Translations under genes and position numbers: made by a program
NCBI GenBank assembly: GCA_963971405.1
Contig: OZ020488.1
Coordinates: 44,746,888-44,810,887 of the forward strand
Length of the DNA stretch: 64,000 nucleotides
Source of the DNA: Psococerastis gibbosa
Taxonomy: Eukaryota; Arthropoda; Insecta; Psocodea; Psocidae
Reading direction: 5' to 3'
In this document: piece by piece, positions 11,838 to 22,433 of the stretch
Layout of the letters: each line of letters starts with the position of its first letter
Position numbering within the stretch: the stretch's first letter is position 1
The notes under the pieces: generated by a model
The model's database searches: none
Told to the model about the DNA's origin: nothing
What the model saw: only the letters and a program-made list of their open reading frames with translations

Positions 11838-13067
11838 TGCTGAAGAAATCTTAGGAGATTATCAAACAGGTTTTCGACGAAACCGATCAACTACGGACCA
11901 ACTTTTCACTATCAGACAGATTCTCGAAAAATCCTGGGAATACGGTGGTGAGGTACACAACCTATTCGTCGATTTTTGCAAGGCCTACGACTCCATACAA
12001 CGTCAGAAGATGTGGGAAATCCTAGAGGAATTTGGCATCCCAAAAAAACTACGCACAATGGCGAAAATCTGTGTCGACGGATCACGAGCTAGGATCAAGG
12101 TGGATGGCAAGCTCTCAGACCCCTTCGAAGTACTCACGGGAGTAAAACAAGGAGATGGCCTATCACCATTATTATTCAACCTGGTCCTAGAAAAGGCGGT
12201 AAGACGCGCTATACAAACACCGGGCGGGATCGACATGGGAGTAAAGATTAAATTTCTCGGGTATGCTGACGATCTGAACGTCATGGCAGAGGCAAAAGAA
12301 GAAGCCGAGACCACAGTGAAAGCCCTTGAAGAAGAAGCTCTGAAGCTAGGTCTAAAAATAAACGTTGAAAAAACCAAGTACCTATTAGTGGGAAGAGACC
12401 AAGATACCTGCACAGGTCGCTTTGAAAGAGTGCAAGATTTCAAATACCTTGGGTCCATCATCACGTCCGACAACAAGATCAGTCAAGACGTTCTTAACAG
12501 AATTAAATCAGCCAATGTAGCTTTCTTCCAAACAAGAGCACTATTCTCGACTCGGATTCTATCATTGACAACAAAGATCAGGCTTTACAAGACGCTAATC
12601 CTACCTGTCCTTATATATGGTGGTGAAGCATGGGCCCTGACAAAGAAAGAATCAAGAGCGTTGGCTGTTTTCGAGAACAAGATGTTACGGAGAATATTCG
12701 GAAGAGTTTTTGAAAACAACAGTTGGAGAATCCGAACGAACGAAGAAATCCACCAACTCTTCGGCTCGCCAGACGTCACACAAATACTACGAAGCAGAAG
12801 GCTCCAGTGGATGGGACACGTCGTCCGTATGCCAGCGGATAGAACAGCACAAGCAGTATGGATGGCATGTCCCAACAGAAGAAGACCTTTGGGGCGTCCG
12901 AGACGACGCTATGGCGACCAGCTAAACGAAGATATACAGGAAGTTGGCCTTCGGGCCGATAATTGGTGTGATCTGGCGAAGGACAGGATCCGGTGGCGTA
13001 GTGTTGTGAATGCGGCCAAAAGTCCCCCAGGGCTGACAGCGCCAACTTAAGTCAAAAGTAAGTAAGT
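11838..13067 (+). mobile_element. RTE-clade non-LTR retrotransposon, 5'-truncated copy 1
   Basis: This fragment encodes the second half of an RTE-type reverse transcriptase, which copies its RNA directly at a nicked chromosomal target. The reading frame is open to the stop at 13050. Motifs in order: GFRRNRSTTDQ, FVDFCKAYDSI, GVKQGDGLSPLLFNL, catalytic YADD (FLGYADDLN), then the C-terminal LQWMGHVVRMP and GRPRRRYGDQL region. A very short 3' UTR ends in an AAGT-rich tail, as in RTE elements. A 12-base target duplication flanks it (CACTTTATACGT at 11826, CAATTTATACGT at 13068), one mismatch. The open frame runs upstream to 11782, but residues before the duplication come from flanking repeat. The endonuclease and first RT motifs are missing, so it is not autonomous. 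Copy 2 at 21 kb is nearly identical. Confidence 0.93.
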
Positions 13068-13461
13068 CAATTTATACGTAGTATAAGGAAAACTTTGTGA
13101 TGGTCGAAATTTTCGATTCCGGGATTTCAACGGGTTTACACGTTTTCAGGTCCCAGGAACCCAAAAAAAGTGGTTTTTAAGAAATGTCTGTCGCTCTGTG
13201 TGTCTGTATGTCTGTCTGTCTGTCTGTTCATCGATTTCCGGGCAAACTACTCGGCGATTTTAATGAAATTTGGCATGAAGGTTCACAAAAGTCATACCTC
13301 TAGACCATTTTTATTTTATTATTATTTATTATTTTATTTTGGGCTAACTCAATTTGGGGGATTTTTATTATCAGAAAACTCCAAAAAAACGTCTAAAAAA
13401 ATTATTTCTAAAAAATGGCTCCAACGATTTCTTTCAAATTCACATATATTGTAGTCGTTAT

Positions 13462-13931
13462 CAAGCCCGTAGCCAGGATTTTTTTTCGGGGGTGGCTGCG
13501 GCAACTGTGATCCTATCCAGTGTAAAAAAAATTCTTGAGAATTCAATTGTATCTAGTGTATTCTTAGTACATATATGATAGCATAGCCCCACCAAACGTC
13601 AATTTATAGGCGGAATTAGCTTTGGTGCGAACATTATAACATATAATATTTTGCGGATATGCGGACTAAATCGTAATGTTATCATAACGACGGTTTAAAT
13701 TGCATAGAAATGATATTGCATTCTAACCCAAAGAGGGGGTCCGGGGGTCACCCCCGGGGGAAAAAATCCACCTATAAGTGCTAAACAGTGGGGTTTTACA
13801 GCAGCAAAGCTTACAAAGGAATGCATATTTATGTTGCTACAGGGGGGCCCGGAAAGAAATTTTTTTTCAAAAATGTCGGGGGGGGGGGGGCTGCAGCCCA
13901 ATAAGCCCCCCCCCCCTTGCCTACGGCCTTG
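13462..13931 (+). mobile_element. hAT-type MITE, family CAAGSCCGTAGCC, nested in family G repeat
   Basis: Perfect 8-base duplication GTCGTTAT (13454-13461, 13932-13939); ends CAAGCCCGTAGCCAGG and TTGCCTACGGCCTTG. Removing it restores the continuous host repeat TAGTCGTTATTAATGTTAA. Confidence 0.93.
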
Positions 13932-14426
13932 GTCGTTATTAATGTTAAGAATATGCGGGGAGTCGCTTGCCCCTTGATAGTTTGCTTCTGGGGGTAAAAA
14001 AATAAAAATAACTCAATTTTCATGAAAAATGACTAAAATATAATTTTTCTGCGGAACCTTTCTATCGATGATTTCTACCTTCAGGTATGTTTTAGGTGTT
14101 CAATAGAGTAACAAAAGCGGACAGGTTGCATTCCCAAAAACATATTTGCTTCTGTGCAAAAAATTATTTTTGAAGAAATTATGGAAAATTCCAATACATT
14201 ACGTTCCATGTGTAATTGTTACTACTGTTACAATGTATTGATCTGTTCGTTCCAGAATATGCAATTGAGTTAAAAGGGGTTTTTAATATATTGATGTGGA
14301 CCCCCCCCCCCTCGAAGGACCTGAAATTTAACCATAGGGAGATTATTTATTATGAAATTTCACTTTATATAAATAAACTAATTTATAAATTGGAAAGCAG
14401 GTTCGAGTAAACTCGGACCGGTTCTT

Positions 14427-15540
14427 TTAATGTAGGCTAAGTATTATTGCTAGTATTATTATGCAATTATTTATATATTATTATACATTATATATGTCTA
14501 GGGGAGGGGGGCGGATTGGATAGTTTGAAAAAATTTAATATGATTAATTTTTAGTTACATGAAGAAAAATAGCCTAGCTTCGCCTATGGGGTTATAGCTG
14601 CAAACAATTGGCGCCTTTGCAAGGCTTAGGTACCTATGTGCCTAAGTTATATGCCAGGCAAAACAAACTGTCAGTTGTCAAAATCATAAGTCTGTAAGCA
14701 AAGCAAACTATGAGAATAAAAATATACTTTCAAATTTCACAAGGACGCGTCAGAGAAAGTAAAAAAACATTGCATATCAAACCAAAAAAAAAAAAAAAAA
14801 AAAAAAGGGCCCCCCCTTCCGAAATCGAAACCTGGGCACGGCCTTGAGAACACCTATATAAAAAAGCCGGTAAAACCTACACCTTAAACGGTTCGATCAC
14901 AACTTTTTACCCTATACTTAAAAGCAGTCAGTATAGCGTCGTGGGAGGACCCCGGGGCTCGAGAAGCCCTGCAGGTATCATGGGCAAATTGCAGGCTTGT
15001 GCGCCTTAAGGTCAGCGCCCGACGCCGCCGCCAGCGGCCTAACCATAGGTCTCGTAGCCACGAGGCGCCGCAAGGCCCTGCCCCGAACCTTTTCCCAAAC
15101 TTTCTCAGCACCCCTCGTAGCCCTATTATTTGCTAGGGCAGTAGTATATAGGCGAATTTGATGGTATATGATTCTCATGGCTTTCGATCTGCCCTTAAAG
15201 TTTAAGTCGTATAATTATCCCAAAAACAGATTATGCCCCTGCTAACTGTTTTGTCGTGAGAGTGTATAGTTTTTGGGGTGGGTGTGTTTTTTGGGGGTGG
15301 TTATACCGTATAATACTGAACTGTCGTTTGATGGATTTCGGCTGATTTAATATAGGGGAGTTTTTGCTTCTAGTTTGTGTTTATGATTTTTTTTCTAAAA
15401 GTAAAAATGGGTCTGTGGGTAAATTTTTTAATGCTAGTTTTATAGACTGAGTAGCAAAAACGAGTCAATAGAAGAAATATTTTATATTGGCTAGAGTATT
15501 ACATACTATTGTACATTAAATACTACAATAAAAAAACTTT
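14427..15540. other. No gene seen; GC-rich patch
   Basis: 14930-15120 is notably GC-rich (GACGCCGCCGCCAGCGGCC) with minus-strand frames of 66-75 codons, rich in Arg and unrecognised. Could be an old element. Confidence 0.4.
14740..14846 (+). mobile_element. Right half of a GGCCGTGCCCAGG-family MITE
   Basis: The right terminal repeat CCTGGGCACGGCCTTG is intact after a long poly-A and poly-C; no left end is visible. Confidence 0.5.
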
Positions 15541-15632
15541 CGTTACTCAACACGGGTACTCACCTACAGAGGCGACTGAAGAGGTCAATCGGATACATTC
15601 ATTAAATTGTTTGTATGCGTTTGAACTTTTTT
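15541..15632 (+). repeat. Interspersed repeat D, 3' part
   Basis: ACTCAACACGGGTACTCACC, GGCGACTGAAGAGGTC, GGATACATTCATTAAATTG. Confidence 0.65.
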
Positions 15633-16129
15633 TTTTAAAGAAAAAAATATATAAATTGTGTATTTTAATATATTGATAAGGTGCGTGACTGAGCATATGC
15701 GCCAGTCGGTGTGTGTTTTTATATAATTTGTTGTATGAGACAGGTTTTTTCGGTCAGTGCCTGACTTCACTGTTGGCGAAAGGGCGGAGGGTTCCCACGA
15801 AAAAAAAAAAAGTAAATTGTCTGGTGCATTTCAATCCGTTTTGATCTGTAAATTCAAAACTTTAATGCTGTCACAATGCGTACACCTCCAATATCAAGGG
15901 CCAAATTTTCAATATTTTTCCGGGGAGATTCTCGGGGCCCCTACTTGTAGCTAGGCTTATAAATTCTTCTTGGAAAATTCTAGACAAACGACTAACTTAA
16001 TAGAGGAGAAAACTTCGCGATGCCAGGTTCATTATAACTTCAAATATATAAGTTTCTAATAAACTACGAATTTTGGATTGTTAGAGGTAAGACTGGAAAA
16101 AAACAGTCTATACTTAAAGAACTTTAAAG

Positions 16130-16345
16130 AAGAAGAAAGCATCGATAGAAAGGCTAAAAAAAATTGTATTGTATTACTAATTTAAGTCATTTTTCATGAA
16201 AAAGGAGTCTGCTATTTTTTTCCCCCAAAACCCAACTATCAAGGGGGCATGCGACATATTGGGCTTTGTTAACACTAATAACAACTTATATTTATACAGT
16301 GGGTAAATTTAAAAAAATAAAAAATCGTTGGAGCCGTCTATTTCC
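16130..16345 (-). repeat. Family G repeat, diverged internal fragment
   Basis: AAGCATCGATAGAAAGG, CATTTTTCATGAAAAA, AACTATCAAGGGGGCATGCG and AAAATCGTTGGAGCCG correspond to the body of the repeat on the minus strand. Confidence 0.6.
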
Positions 16346-16597
16346 CCGCCTGATTTACAGTTACAATATTGTTTAAAACCCGTTTAATGCACTTAATCGG
16401 GGGTTTCAGAAGAATTAATTTTTAAGATGAGAAAATGTAAATTTCCTTTGAAAGCTTGATTTTTTTATGAATTAAGGAGCATGACAGTTCGCCACTGTGG
16501 AACGAGAAAGTAAGGAATTAATAAATAAAAACTCCACGGTTATTTTTTGGTTCCAAATTATTTTGACGTCTCTCCCAAAATCGAAACCCCCCTAAAT

Positions 16598-16909
16598 CAG
16601 GGGTTCCCAGTGTTGTCCACGAACATACATCAGGTGGACAACGGGTCAAAGTAAGTAATAAAAAAATTAAAGAGTTGAGTTATCAAAAATTGGAAATAAA
16701 ATGCAGGAAGTCTTGACACTTAACAGTTAACTATTCAATCCGACCGATACCAGTCCTAAACATGAAATTGAATATTAGCACGTAATTGTAGGCACAAACT
16801 GCTTGATCTTGGTCCTAGAATTTAATTATTTTCCTATCACAGCCATGGTGGTCCACGGAAAATCATATAATCATAAAGTAATCTAGACAAAAAAGATTGG
16901 GAACCCCTG
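16598..16909 (+). mobile_element. hAT-like MITE, CAGGGGTTCCCA family
   Basis: Terminal CAGGGGTTCCCA and TGGGAACCCCTG are perfect inverted copies, and the symmetry extends to CCCTARATC outside. It contains two inverted GGTGGACAAC/GTTGTCCAC-type segments. No direct target duplication was identified. Confidence 0.65.
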
Positions 16910-17261
16910 ATCTAGGGCAAATAGAAATGTATAATACGAAACACATTTCAAAACAGCCCCAAATGTTAGAGAGAATAAATAAATTTCGGGTGTAGCGTTG
17001 AAAGTGAAATTTGATTGGTGCAGGTGACTGGGCTACCGTGGGACAAATGCAGGTAGTCCTACATTCTCGGGGGTTAATGAAAAGACATTAAAATGCTATC
17101 AAGCCATGGAAGAATCTGTCCCAAATGGCCTATTAATGTGTACCACTACGCAATGCCAAACTAGGTGATTATATGCCTCTTCCTTTTAAAAATGCCCCAA
17201 GAAATTTTTAGACATCATTTACTCTTCTATGAGTTTCAATTTTCATAAATAACTTCTTTCT

Positions 17262-17545
17262 TTTAATGCCGCTTGTATCAAAGGTTGGCGATCATCATGA
17301 CAATTTCGACCTGGGAGACTGCTGCTTAGAAAAGGGATGTCGCGCTCTTCCAGACCCCTGCCTCGGATTTTTCAACCAGGATGTTCTACTTTTGCCGGGT
17401 GCCATCTCTCTTAGTCTCTTCCCTTGGATTATTGCATATACCTTTCATTCCTCATCAAGTGGCCAAAGTATGTTAGTTCCCATTTCATAACCGTCAGCAG
17501 CAACTCGGCTTCTGTATCCACTCGCCTCAGGACCTCAGCATTAGG
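17262..17545 (-). pseudogene. LINE C-terminal relic with AMMIANLR-type end
   Basis: The minus strand holds scattered frames reading KWELTYFGHLMRNERY, GRGLEE and, at the end, sequence equivalent to I-x-M-M-I-A-N-L. Such Y-F-G-H-x-M-R ... M-I-A-N ends are familiar from insect LINE ORF2 proteins. Fully decayed. Confidence 0.55.
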
Positions 17546-17873
17546 GGACAAGATCTCTCCAGGATATGCGCACGCAGCATTCGGGTGAAGCCCCCCCCCC
17601 CAAAAGTGGCTTAAAGCCTACCAATTCCCCTTACTTTTCCTGAGCGTTTCCATTTTTCAATGAACATGTTTAATTTCTGAGTGACTTAAAACATTGGAGG
17701 AAGAAATTTTCAACTATTGTAGAATATTAGAATAGAATGTATAGCATTGTAATACACTAGGTATGTATACTACATTCTGTAAGAAGTTAATTCAAACACG
17801 CTTTTTGGTTTAGCTTTTTTAAGGGTGGCAACTTAGTAAGGCCAAGGGGTATAAGAGTCTAAGACCTTAGATC

Positions 17874-18018
17874 ACGGCCGTGCCCAGGGGGGTCCAAAAT
17901 TTTTTACGTAATTTGTGTAGAACCTTTTATTCCCGGGGAGGGGGGGGTGCGGGCCCCTTGCACCATCTCTATCTTTAGTTTTGCCCACCCCCCCCCCCCA
18001 GACTTTTTCAAAACTGGG
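17874..18018 (+). mobile_element. MITE of the GGCCGTGCCCAGG family, decayed
   Basis: The left end CACGGCCGTGCCCAGG, poly-G and poly-C tracts and a weak right end (ACTGGGCGCCCCTG) are visible. No target duplication was found. Confidence 0.5.
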
Positions 18019-18190
18019 CGCCCCTGATGTTACGTACAGTCATTGAATGCACTACCCAACCACGATAGGATGGCACTTGGAAGTTGGAACCCTTATAAAA
18101 ATCGAACAAACTCCATGTTCCGCTTCTGCAAAGTTTTGAATAAACAAAGTGTTCAAAGTGCGATTCTATCATAGATTATAATAATAATAA

Positions 18191-18546
18191 TACTAGATAG
18201 CGAACTCCCCTGCATATTTTGAAGCCAGCCGCCATTGCTATAAGTGGATAGAATACGTTGTTTACATCCATTTACACCTTGAGTTCTTAGGAGATTTCCT
18301 ACTATTTTCTGTGAAAATTACTTTCAAAAGTTCAATCTTTCAGTTTATTTTAGGTGGATTTTGATTAATAGTTACATAAAAGACAATATTAACTGAAATT
18401 AAATCAAGATAAAATTTATTTCGTCGAGAAGTATCCATTTAAGAACAGGTACTTTGCGTTCTTTCCGTTGTTTCCATCCACTTATAGCAATGGCGGATGG
18501 CTTCACAACACTCCCTACACAGAGCATGGGAGTTCGCTATCTAGTA
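18191..18546. mobile_element. 356-bp palindromic MITE in an ATA microsatellite
   Basis: Inverted arms TACTAGATAGCGAACTCCC ... GGGAGTTCGCTATCTAGTA and, further in, GCCATTGCTATAAGTGGAT. Both sides are flanked by TAATAATA repeats. TA at each edge suggests a Tc1/mariner-type origin; that class is inference. Confidence 0.75.
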
Positions 18547-19182
18547 TTATTATTAAAATCTATGGATTCTATTAACCTAAACTATATCGTGGTCGGGTAA
18601 TACATTAAAGTAGTACGTGACGGTTTGTTTGCACATCTAAACAAGACATCTCACACTTGTGTCCTTCACGGACGGTTCAATAAACCGTACACAATGGTCA
18701 TTAGAGATGGGGGACAATAGATCATCCCCTGTCACTAGGCAGCCACGCAGCCTAGCAGGTAGCGACGGCCTTCGCTACACAATAGTTCGAGTGACACTTT
18801 TATAATAGTCCTGGGTATAACTTTATCCGTCCCAAATCGCAGTACCGAGTCACAGCAAAGCAAAAAAAATAGTCCTTTTCAAAACAAAATACAGCGTACT
18901 ACTCCTTATTTACAGCCAGACATATTTTTTTGTTCTCCGCACTTTCTATCGAAATTGTCAGAGCTACAGGCATCCCAACCTGGTTTATTAGTGCAACATA
19001 ACTCTGTTGGGCAACAACGGTAGCGGCTTTACGCAAAGCACCCTGCATGTACCCATAGAGCATTTTATTGTTCATGAGCTATTTGGAATGTCTACTTTGC
19101 TCTTAAGTCATATATCTTTCTGTCAATGCCCTGATTGAACACAGTCGTGGTGACATTCCTCACTTCGAAGTGCCACCTTTAT

Positions 19183-19560
19183 CTTGCCCGTAGGCAAGTG
19201 GCAGCCCGAAATTTAATACTTTTTATTTTTTATTTAATTAACTAAGCATGTTCATGTTATTAAAGGTTTGGCTCATTAAAGTTGTAGAAGACTACTTCAT
19301 ACATCATATAATAAGGTATTTTTAGTTTTGGAAATTGTAGTTTTTTTTATAAAATCGATTATACGTGAAAAGTTATTGTTTATAAAACATTTGCATATTT
19401 CTGAAAAAAAAATCGAAGTAAAAAATTCCTTATTATATTTGCATGAAGTAGTCTTCTACAACTTTGATGAGCCAAATCATTAATAACATGCTTAGTTAGT
19501 TAAATAAAAAATAAAAAGTATTACATTTCGGGCTGCCAATTTCCTACGGGCTGTACACTC
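19183..19560 (+). mobile_element. Palindromic TTAA-type element, second subfamily
   Basis: Arms GGCAGCCCGAAAT, ACTTTTTATTTTTTATTTAA and GTTGTAGAAGACTACTTCAT recur inverted on the right. The right end CTGTACACTC is followed by TTAA (19561-19564); the left TTAA has decayed. Confidence 0.7.
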
Positions 19561-19779
19561 TTAAGCCTATTATGTGAGAGCACAGTGTTTGCATTTTATA
19601 TTGTACGTAATTTTGTTTCGTATTTACTCGTACAACATGCTAGTCTCCTTTATGTTGTCTAAAAAGTAGCTCAAGTTCCGAGTATTACCTTATTCTTATG
19701 GTCTCAGAGGTGAAGACGCAGTAATCCCTATGATCTGTACCTCCAGTGGCGGATTAACCATGAAACCCAGCCCAGGCTT

Positions 19780-19960
19780 CATGGCCTCCACACAAAAACC
19801 GTTAAAAAGGTCCCCCTCCTCGTGGTGAAGATGGACGCGCGTAATGGCAACTGAACAGATAGGGACCGAGTTTGAGCCGGGATAAGCGAAAAACATGGTC
19901 TTTGTTTCTTTACAAGGCACACCATTGTTCTGGGGTTGGAAATCTGTCTCCAAAGGCGAT
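19780..19960 (+). repeat. S2-related body fragment
   Basis: GAAGATGGACGCGCGTAATG and GCCGGGATAAGCGAAAAACA are the reverse of segments at 56.95-57.06 kb. It lies right beside the fold-back SINE. Confidence 0.55.
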
Positions 19961-20038
19961 ACACTGTTGCATTATATGGTACAGTATATAATAACACTGG
20001 CATGAAATTAATTTTGGTTGAAGAGGTAACCTCCTCGT

Positions 20039-20330
20039 TATAACCGAAATTAGTGGATATGGAAAAAACTGGGCTTGGCGGGATTCAAACCCACGATTTA
20101 CGCCTAACCGGGGCTTGTGGTTCAGCGGTTAAGACGACGCCCCGGTTAGGCGTAGATCGTGGGATCAAATCCTGCCAAGCCCAGTTTTTTCCATTTCCTC
20201 TAATTTTGGTTACCCCCACAAGACGGAGGAACTCAATGAAGAGTCAAAGCCTCAAAGGCATAGGGATGTAGAAGCCAACGGGAAACCACTGCATTATCAT
20301 TTCCTAGTATACCAATCGTAAAAATGAATA
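20039..20330 (+). repeat. Fold-back tRNA-like SINE (family S2)
   Basis: A near-perfect inverted repeat: arms 20039-20114 and 20139-20213 with a 24-base loop. Each arm contains a B-box-like sequence (GGATTCAAACC reversed on the left, GGATCAAATCC on the right), and the loop holds the A-box-like GTGGTTCAGCGGTTAAG. The right half can fold as a tRNA-like cloverleaf (GGGCTTG/CAAGCCC acceptor, ACGCC/GGCGT anticodon stem). The right arm continues into the S2 body (GGAGGAACTCAATGAAGAGT). Confidence 0.7.
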
Positions 20331-21027
20331 AAAATATATTAATTTGTAACAAACGTGCTATTATACCTATACATTATTTATCATCAATATATATATTATA
20401 TACATCTTACAAGAAAAGGGAGGGGGGGCCGTGGATACTTTATCCTTCCGTGCATTCCTATCGGATATGCTTAGACAATGGTTAGAGGGAGCAATGGAGG
20501 ATTAGAATTAAAGTTGATTTTAATACAGAAGGGCCCCCCATGCAGCCCAGACCTGACTTCAGACATTTCAGAGTGGTCCCCTGCCTCCCTCTGCCTACGG
20601 CCCTGATATATAGGAAACTTTCTTACAGAATACACGTTTAAAATGTTTATAGCTTAACTTAACTTTCATAGTTTCATTCATTCATAGTCAACCGTCTTCC
20701 AATCCCCTTTTATGATGCAGTCATCACTCATCGCATCGTAAATACAGTAGATAACAGAATTTAACGTTAGATTCCGATCCATCCATCCGGCATTCATTAC
20801 GTCACATTACCACACATAAAAGTGTTTTCTTAAAAGATAAACAAAGTTTGTAGAAATCTACCAACTGATTTTACCACCCTATGGGCTAATTGAAGCAATG
20901 AAGCAGCTGTTTCAGGGTGACACATCCCAAGTGGCTGTAAATTGGCCAATTAATTAATTTAAAAATAAATAATTAATAAAATAATTCTCAAATTAAAATG
21001 AACACCTAATAAATTGACTTACTTGAC

Positions 21028-22425
21028 TTAAGTTGGCGCTGTCAGCCCTGGGGGACTTTTGGCCGCATTCACAACACTACGCCACCGGATCCTGTCCTTC
21101 GCCAGATCACACCAATTATCGGCCCGAAGGCCAACTTCCTGTATATCTTCGTTTAGCTGGTCGCCATAGCGTCGTCTCGGACGCCCCAAAGGTCTTCTTC
21201 TGTTGGGACATGCCATCCATACTGCTTGTGCTGTTCTATCCGCTGGCATACGGACGACGTGTCCCATCCACTGGAGCCTTCTGCTTCGTAGTATTTGTGT
21301 GACGTCTGGCGAGCCGAAGAGTTGGTGGATTTCTTCGTTCGTTCGGATTCTCCAACTGTTGTTTTCAAAAACTCTTCCGAATATTCTCCGTAACATCTTG
21401 TTCTCGAAAACAGCCAACGCTCTTGATTCTTTCTTTGTCAGGGCCCATGCTTCACCACCATATATAAGGACAGGTAGGATTAGCGTCTTGTAAAGCCTGA
21501 TCTTTGTTGTCCATGATAGAATCCGAGTCGAGAATAGTGCTCTTGTTTGGAAGAAAGCTACATTGGCTGATTTAATTCTGTTAAGAACGTCTTGACTGAT
21601 CTTGTTGTCGGACGTGATGATGGACCCAAGGTATTTGAAATCTTGCACTCTTTCAAAGCGACCTGTGCAGGTATCTTGGTCTCTTCCCACTAATAGGTAC
21701 TTGGTTTTTTCAACGTTTATTTTTAGACCTAGCTTCAGAGCTTCTTCTTCAAGGGCTTTCACTGTGGTCTCGGCTTCTTCTTTTGCCTCTGCCATGACGT
21801 TCAGATCGTCAGCATACCCGAGAAATTTAATCTTTACTCCCATGTCGATCCCGCCCGGTGTTTGTATAGCGCGTCTTACCGCCTTTTCTAGGACCAGGTT
21901 GAATAATAATGGTGATAGGCCATCTCCTTGTTTTACTCCCGTGAGTACTTCGAAGGGGTCTGAGAGCTTGCCATCCACCTTGATCCTAGCTCGTGATCCG
22001 TCGACACAGATTTTCGCCATTGTGCGTAGTTTTTTTGGGATGCCAAATTCCGCTAGGATTTCCCACATCTTCTGACGTTGTATGGAGTCGTAGGCCTTGC
22101 AAAAATCGACGAATAGGTTGTGTACCTCACCACCGTATTCCCAGGATTTTTCGAGAATCTGTCTGATAGTGAAAAGTTGGTCCGTAGTTGATCGGTTTCG
22201 TCGAAAACCTGTTTGATAATCTCCTAAGATTTCTTCAGCATACGGTGTGAGGCGATACAACAGCACGTTGGATAGTACTTTGTATCCTGTCGCCAGGAGT
22301 GATATCCCTCTATAGTTACAACATTGGGACTTGTCCCCCTTTTTAAAGACAGGAGTGATTATGGACTCTTTCCATTCGTCTGGGATCTTTTCCTTGTGCC
22401 AAATTTTTAGGAGTAAGCAATGCAT
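21028..22425 (-). pseudogene. RTE reverse transcriptase ORF
   Basis: A 465-codon open frame covering most of the reverse transcriptase: EWKESIITPVFKKGDKS, CCNYRGISLL, GFRRNRSTTDQ, FVDFCKAYDSI, KQGDGLSPLLFNL, YADD, then the C-terminal thumb and the LQWMGHVVRMP/GRPRRRYGDQL block. All catalytic RT motifs look intact. It lies in a different frame from the upstream endonuclease because of the deletion at the junction. In a working RTE the two parts form one protein, so this copy could give at most a separate RT. Confidence 0.9.
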
Positions 22426-22433
22426 TCTCGTGG

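Larger units (their letters stand above)
11818..14426 (+). repeat. Unclassified GTCT-bearing repeat (family G), interrupted twice
   Basis: The host repeat for two later insertions. Its 5' end lies at 11818-11837 (TTTGCTTTCC...), it resumes at 13080 after the RTE, is cut again at 13461/13932 by a MITE, and ends at 14426 with GAGTAAACTCGGACCGGTTC. Consensus layout: GCTTTCCAATTTATACG hairpin start, a CGAAATTTTCGATTCCGAG block, a GTCT microsatellite, an AT-rich body, a poly-C tract, an inverted copy of the start (ATAAATTGGAAAGC) and a CGAGTAAACTCG hairpin. Confidence 0.85.

Noticed and set aside
12003-12476. A 157-codon minus-strand frame opposite the RTE (mirrored at 21602-22075 plus)
   Set aside because: Antisense shadow of the reverse transcriptase; the same frame appears opposite both copies and has no domain of its own.
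13870-13920. Frames rich in Pro or Gly at poly-C/poly-G tracts (also 24.5, 32.3, 54.2, 49.7 kb)
   Set aside because: Low-complexity translation of homopolymer tracts within MITEs and family G repeats.
20104-20182. Possible genuine tRNA gene (anticodon GGT)
   Set aside because: The cloverleaf is imperfect, U33 is replaced, and it is one arm of a fold-back repeat with a related copy at 33.6 kb; a SINE fits better.
20380-20606. A further MITE ending CTGCCTACGGCCCTG
   Set aside because: Only the right end is convincing; the left end and duplication could not be found in the AT repeat on that side.
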